In this document: positions 62,587 to 64,000 of the stretch, piece after piece
Layout of the letters: each line of letters begins with the position of its first letter
Numbering within the stretch: the stretch's first letter is position 1
Assembly: GCF_024345495.1 (NCBI RefSeq)
Contig: NZ_JAGQBF010000004.1
Coordinates: forward strand, 48,633-112,632
Origin: Synechococcus sp. RedBA-s
GTDB lineage: Bacteria > Cyanobacteriota > Cyanobacteriia > PCC-6307 > Cyanobiaceae
Direction of reading: 5' to 3'
Length of the DNA stretch: 64,000 bases
Program-made: the position numbers and the translations under genes
Notes under the pieces: generated by a model
What the model saw: only the letters and a program-made list of their open reading frames with translations
Databases searched by the model: none
Told to the model about the DNA's origin: nothing

Positions 62587-63672
62587 TTGAAAAAGTCCGT
62601 GTCTCTCACTGTCGCGTCTGCAGATGTCCATCAAGTGTTTGACGCTCATCAGCAGGCTGTTGACCTGGCCAATCCTTTCAAGCGTCGATTAGGGCTGGTT
62701 GGAGACATCAATGCCAGTGCAGAGCTCTTCCGCAGGGTTCTGCCGGTCAGTCGGCTCAAGGCCATGGATCCTGACAGGACCTGGTGGCACTACGGCATTG
62801 CCTCGCGAATTGGCTCCATCGTCCTGGGGACATGGATCCTTCCGCCGGTGCAGATTGTGGTCGCGGAACAGTATGGCTTGTCAGTTTTTTTGGGCTACGC
62901 AGGAGAACAGGAGATTCAGCAGGGTTCACAGCATTGGAGTTGCTGTTCCAACACCTGCCTGATTCTTCCTGGTAAGCCCCTCTCGATTGAGACCAGTCTG
63001 TTCAGTGGTCTGGCCTTTCATCTCGACACCCAACACCTCCTGAAAACGGCCACAGGCATGGCTGGCCTCAGCCAGACGCCAGATTCCTGGGTGAAATCGG
63101 TGCATGAGACGCCTGGCTGGGAACCATCGAGGGAACCGGGCCTGGCCACGCTTCAGGCCATGCTGAGGCAGGTCATCGCCATGGCCGAGCTGCAAGCTGG
63201 CTCGAGTCAGAGTCTGCTCGAGCGGCTACAGCTGGATGACCTGATCTACCGGCTGCTTGCCGCCATGATCTTCCCGGAGCTGCGGGAGGAATCCTCGTTC
63301 GAGCGTCTGATCCACAGGATCGAGGCAGGGCGTGACTCCTTCGATGAGCTGCTCGACTTCATCAAGTCGAATCTTGCTGAGCCCCTGAATCTGACACAAT
63401 TAGAGATGCAAAGTCATTATTCACGCCGAGCTCTGCAATACACGTTCCGTGAACGGCTTGGCTGTACCCCATTGCAGTGGATCCGCAATCAACGGCTTGA
63501 TGTGGCCAGGCGCAAGCTGCAGAATCCTTCACCCGGGGATAGCGTGGCGAGTATTTCTTCCGACTGTGGTTACCGAACCCAGAGCTTGTTCAGCGTTGAT
63601 TTTCAACAGCGCTTTCATATCAGGCCCTCCCAGCTCCTGCGTGAGGCCCGCGCGTCGTCTCGTGCCCGCTAG
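62587..63672 (+). CDS. AraC-family transcriptional regulator
   Basis: Up to 361 residues from TTG (GTG 62599 is possible). The N-terminal ligand or sensor region (about 1-255) includes GLSVFLGYAGEQEIQQGSQH. The C-terminal double HTH (about 260-355) has IKSNLAEPLNLTQLEMQSHY, YTFRERLGCTPLQWIRNQRL and VASISSDCGYRTQSLFSVDF with FHIRPSQLLREAR. Such large AraC proteins in cyanobacteria (PchR/OruR-like) respond to small molecules. Divergent from the CheB-CheR gene, which is a possible target. Stop is TAG. Confidence 0.88.
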   Translation: MKKSVSLTVASADVHQVFDAHQQAVDLANPFKRRLGLVGDINASAELFRRVLPVSRLKAMDPDRTWWHYGIASRIGSIVLGTWILPPVQIVVAEQYGLSVFLGYAGEQEIQQGSQHWSCCSNTCLILPGKPLSIETSLFSGLAFHLDTQHLLKTATGMAGLSQTPDSWVKSVHETPGWEPSREPGLATLQAMLRQVIAMAELQAGSSQSLLERLQLDDLIYRLLAAMIFPELREESSFERLIHRIEAGRDSFDELLDFIKSNLAEPLNLTQLEMQSHYSRRALQYTFRERLGCTPLQWIRNQRLDVARRKLQNPSPGDSVASISSDCGYRTQSLFSVDFQQRFHIRPSQLLREARASSRAR

Positions 63673-64000
63673 CCAGACTTCAGCTGCAGCGTGCCGTCCA
63701 CGGAGAAGTGGTCGTCACTGAGCAGCGGTTTGACCTCGGGAGCTCCCATCAGCTTCTCCAGAAGCAGCCCCATGACGTCGTCATTGAGCAGCCGATCACG
63801 GTTCTTGCTGTAGACGCAGTCGGCCGGAGGCCATATGTGGTGGGATGCCAGATCGGATCGTCGGGGCTGAGGCCCACAAACCAGCGGAACAGCAGGTTGG
63901 AGTGGAGCTGCTCCAGCAGCAGCCTCTCGGAGCGGATCCCATAGAACGCCTGAGCAGCGAGGCCAGCAGCAGTTGCTCCGGTGGAACCGATGGTCGTCCT
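63673..64000 (-). mobile_element. IS5-family transposase relic (cut by window edge)
   Basis: On the minus strand, shifting frames give PPEQLLLASLL, AFYGIRSERLLLEQLHSNLL, FRWFVGLSPDDPIWHPTT, then KNRDRLLNDDVMGLLLEKLM and SDDHFSVDGTL. This is the N-terminal part of an IS5-group transposase with at least two frameshifts. It ends in LKSG and a stop where the intact protein would continue to the remaining catalytic residues. Inactive. Confidence 0.75.

Noticed and set aside
62308..62649. 113-residue minus-strand frame upstream of the AraC gene
   Set aside because: Mixed composition without hydrophobic or domain pattern; covers the likely promoters.

Overview
The window is GC-rich, densely packed DNA from a picocyanobacterium, most likely of the Cyanobium / Synechococcus lineage. 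This rests on chlorophyll synthase (chlG), a psbA (photosystem II D1) fragment, a remnant of the oxygen-dependent Mg-protoporphyrin ester cyclase, phylloquinone methyltransferase (menG), a DUF2862 gene, a Nif11-type peptide and type IV pilin genes. It looks chromosomal. There is no rRNA operon, CRISPR array or prophage. Two tRNA genes are present: Arg-TCT (minus) and Ser-CGA (plus).

Layout. 1-16.8 kb is mostly housekeeping: rsmI/cysQ, an RTX protein, pnp, rpsN, nth, a site-2 protease, serS, a NifU-like scaffold and lepA, followed by a four-gene minor-pilin operon. 17-20.4 kb is disturbed: an IS66-type transposase gene broken by a frameshift and an amber stop, then a broken histidine kinase facing an intact response regulator. 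20.6-35.3 kb is again housekeeping: an ABC permease, a major pilin, trmH, an HtrA-like lipoprotein protease, an alkyltransferase-like protein, rsmB, a class A PBP, chlG, hisF, menG, glyQ and comEC. 35.7-38 kb holds small accessory genes, including a Nif11-type peptide. 38-41.5 kb is a sulfur-detoxification module: an ArsR-type regulator, a persulfide-dioxygenase-like/rhodanese fusion, a rhodanese-membrane protein and a TauE/SafE exporter.

41.5-51.3 kb and 55.4-58.8 kb are zones of gene decay. They contain a rhodanese relic, a truncated FitA-type antitoxin, a Tll0287-like haem protein with an amber stop and a frameshift, the 3' two thirds of a psbA gene, a permease split by an amber codon, a hemN C-terminal relic, an acsF/chlE homologue that has lost its di-iron core, and a pentapeptide/ABC-2 permease chimera. 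Intact genes between them include a SHOCT protein, a YciI protein, an acetolactate-decarboxylase-like/CARDB fusion, glgX, a transketolase-family enzyme and a fatty acid desaturase. The window ends with a large CheB-CheR-PAS protein, an AraC regulator and an IS5-family relic.

Taken together, the acsF-like, hemN and psbA relics look like the dispersed remains of the low-oxygen gene set that some cyanobacteria use to keep tetrapyrrole synthesis and photosystem II running under micro-oxic conditions. Their joint decay is the most interesting biological story here. The most novel intact protein is the acetolactate-decarboxylase-like/CARDB fusion. Family assignments come from reading motifs by eye; no database search was run.
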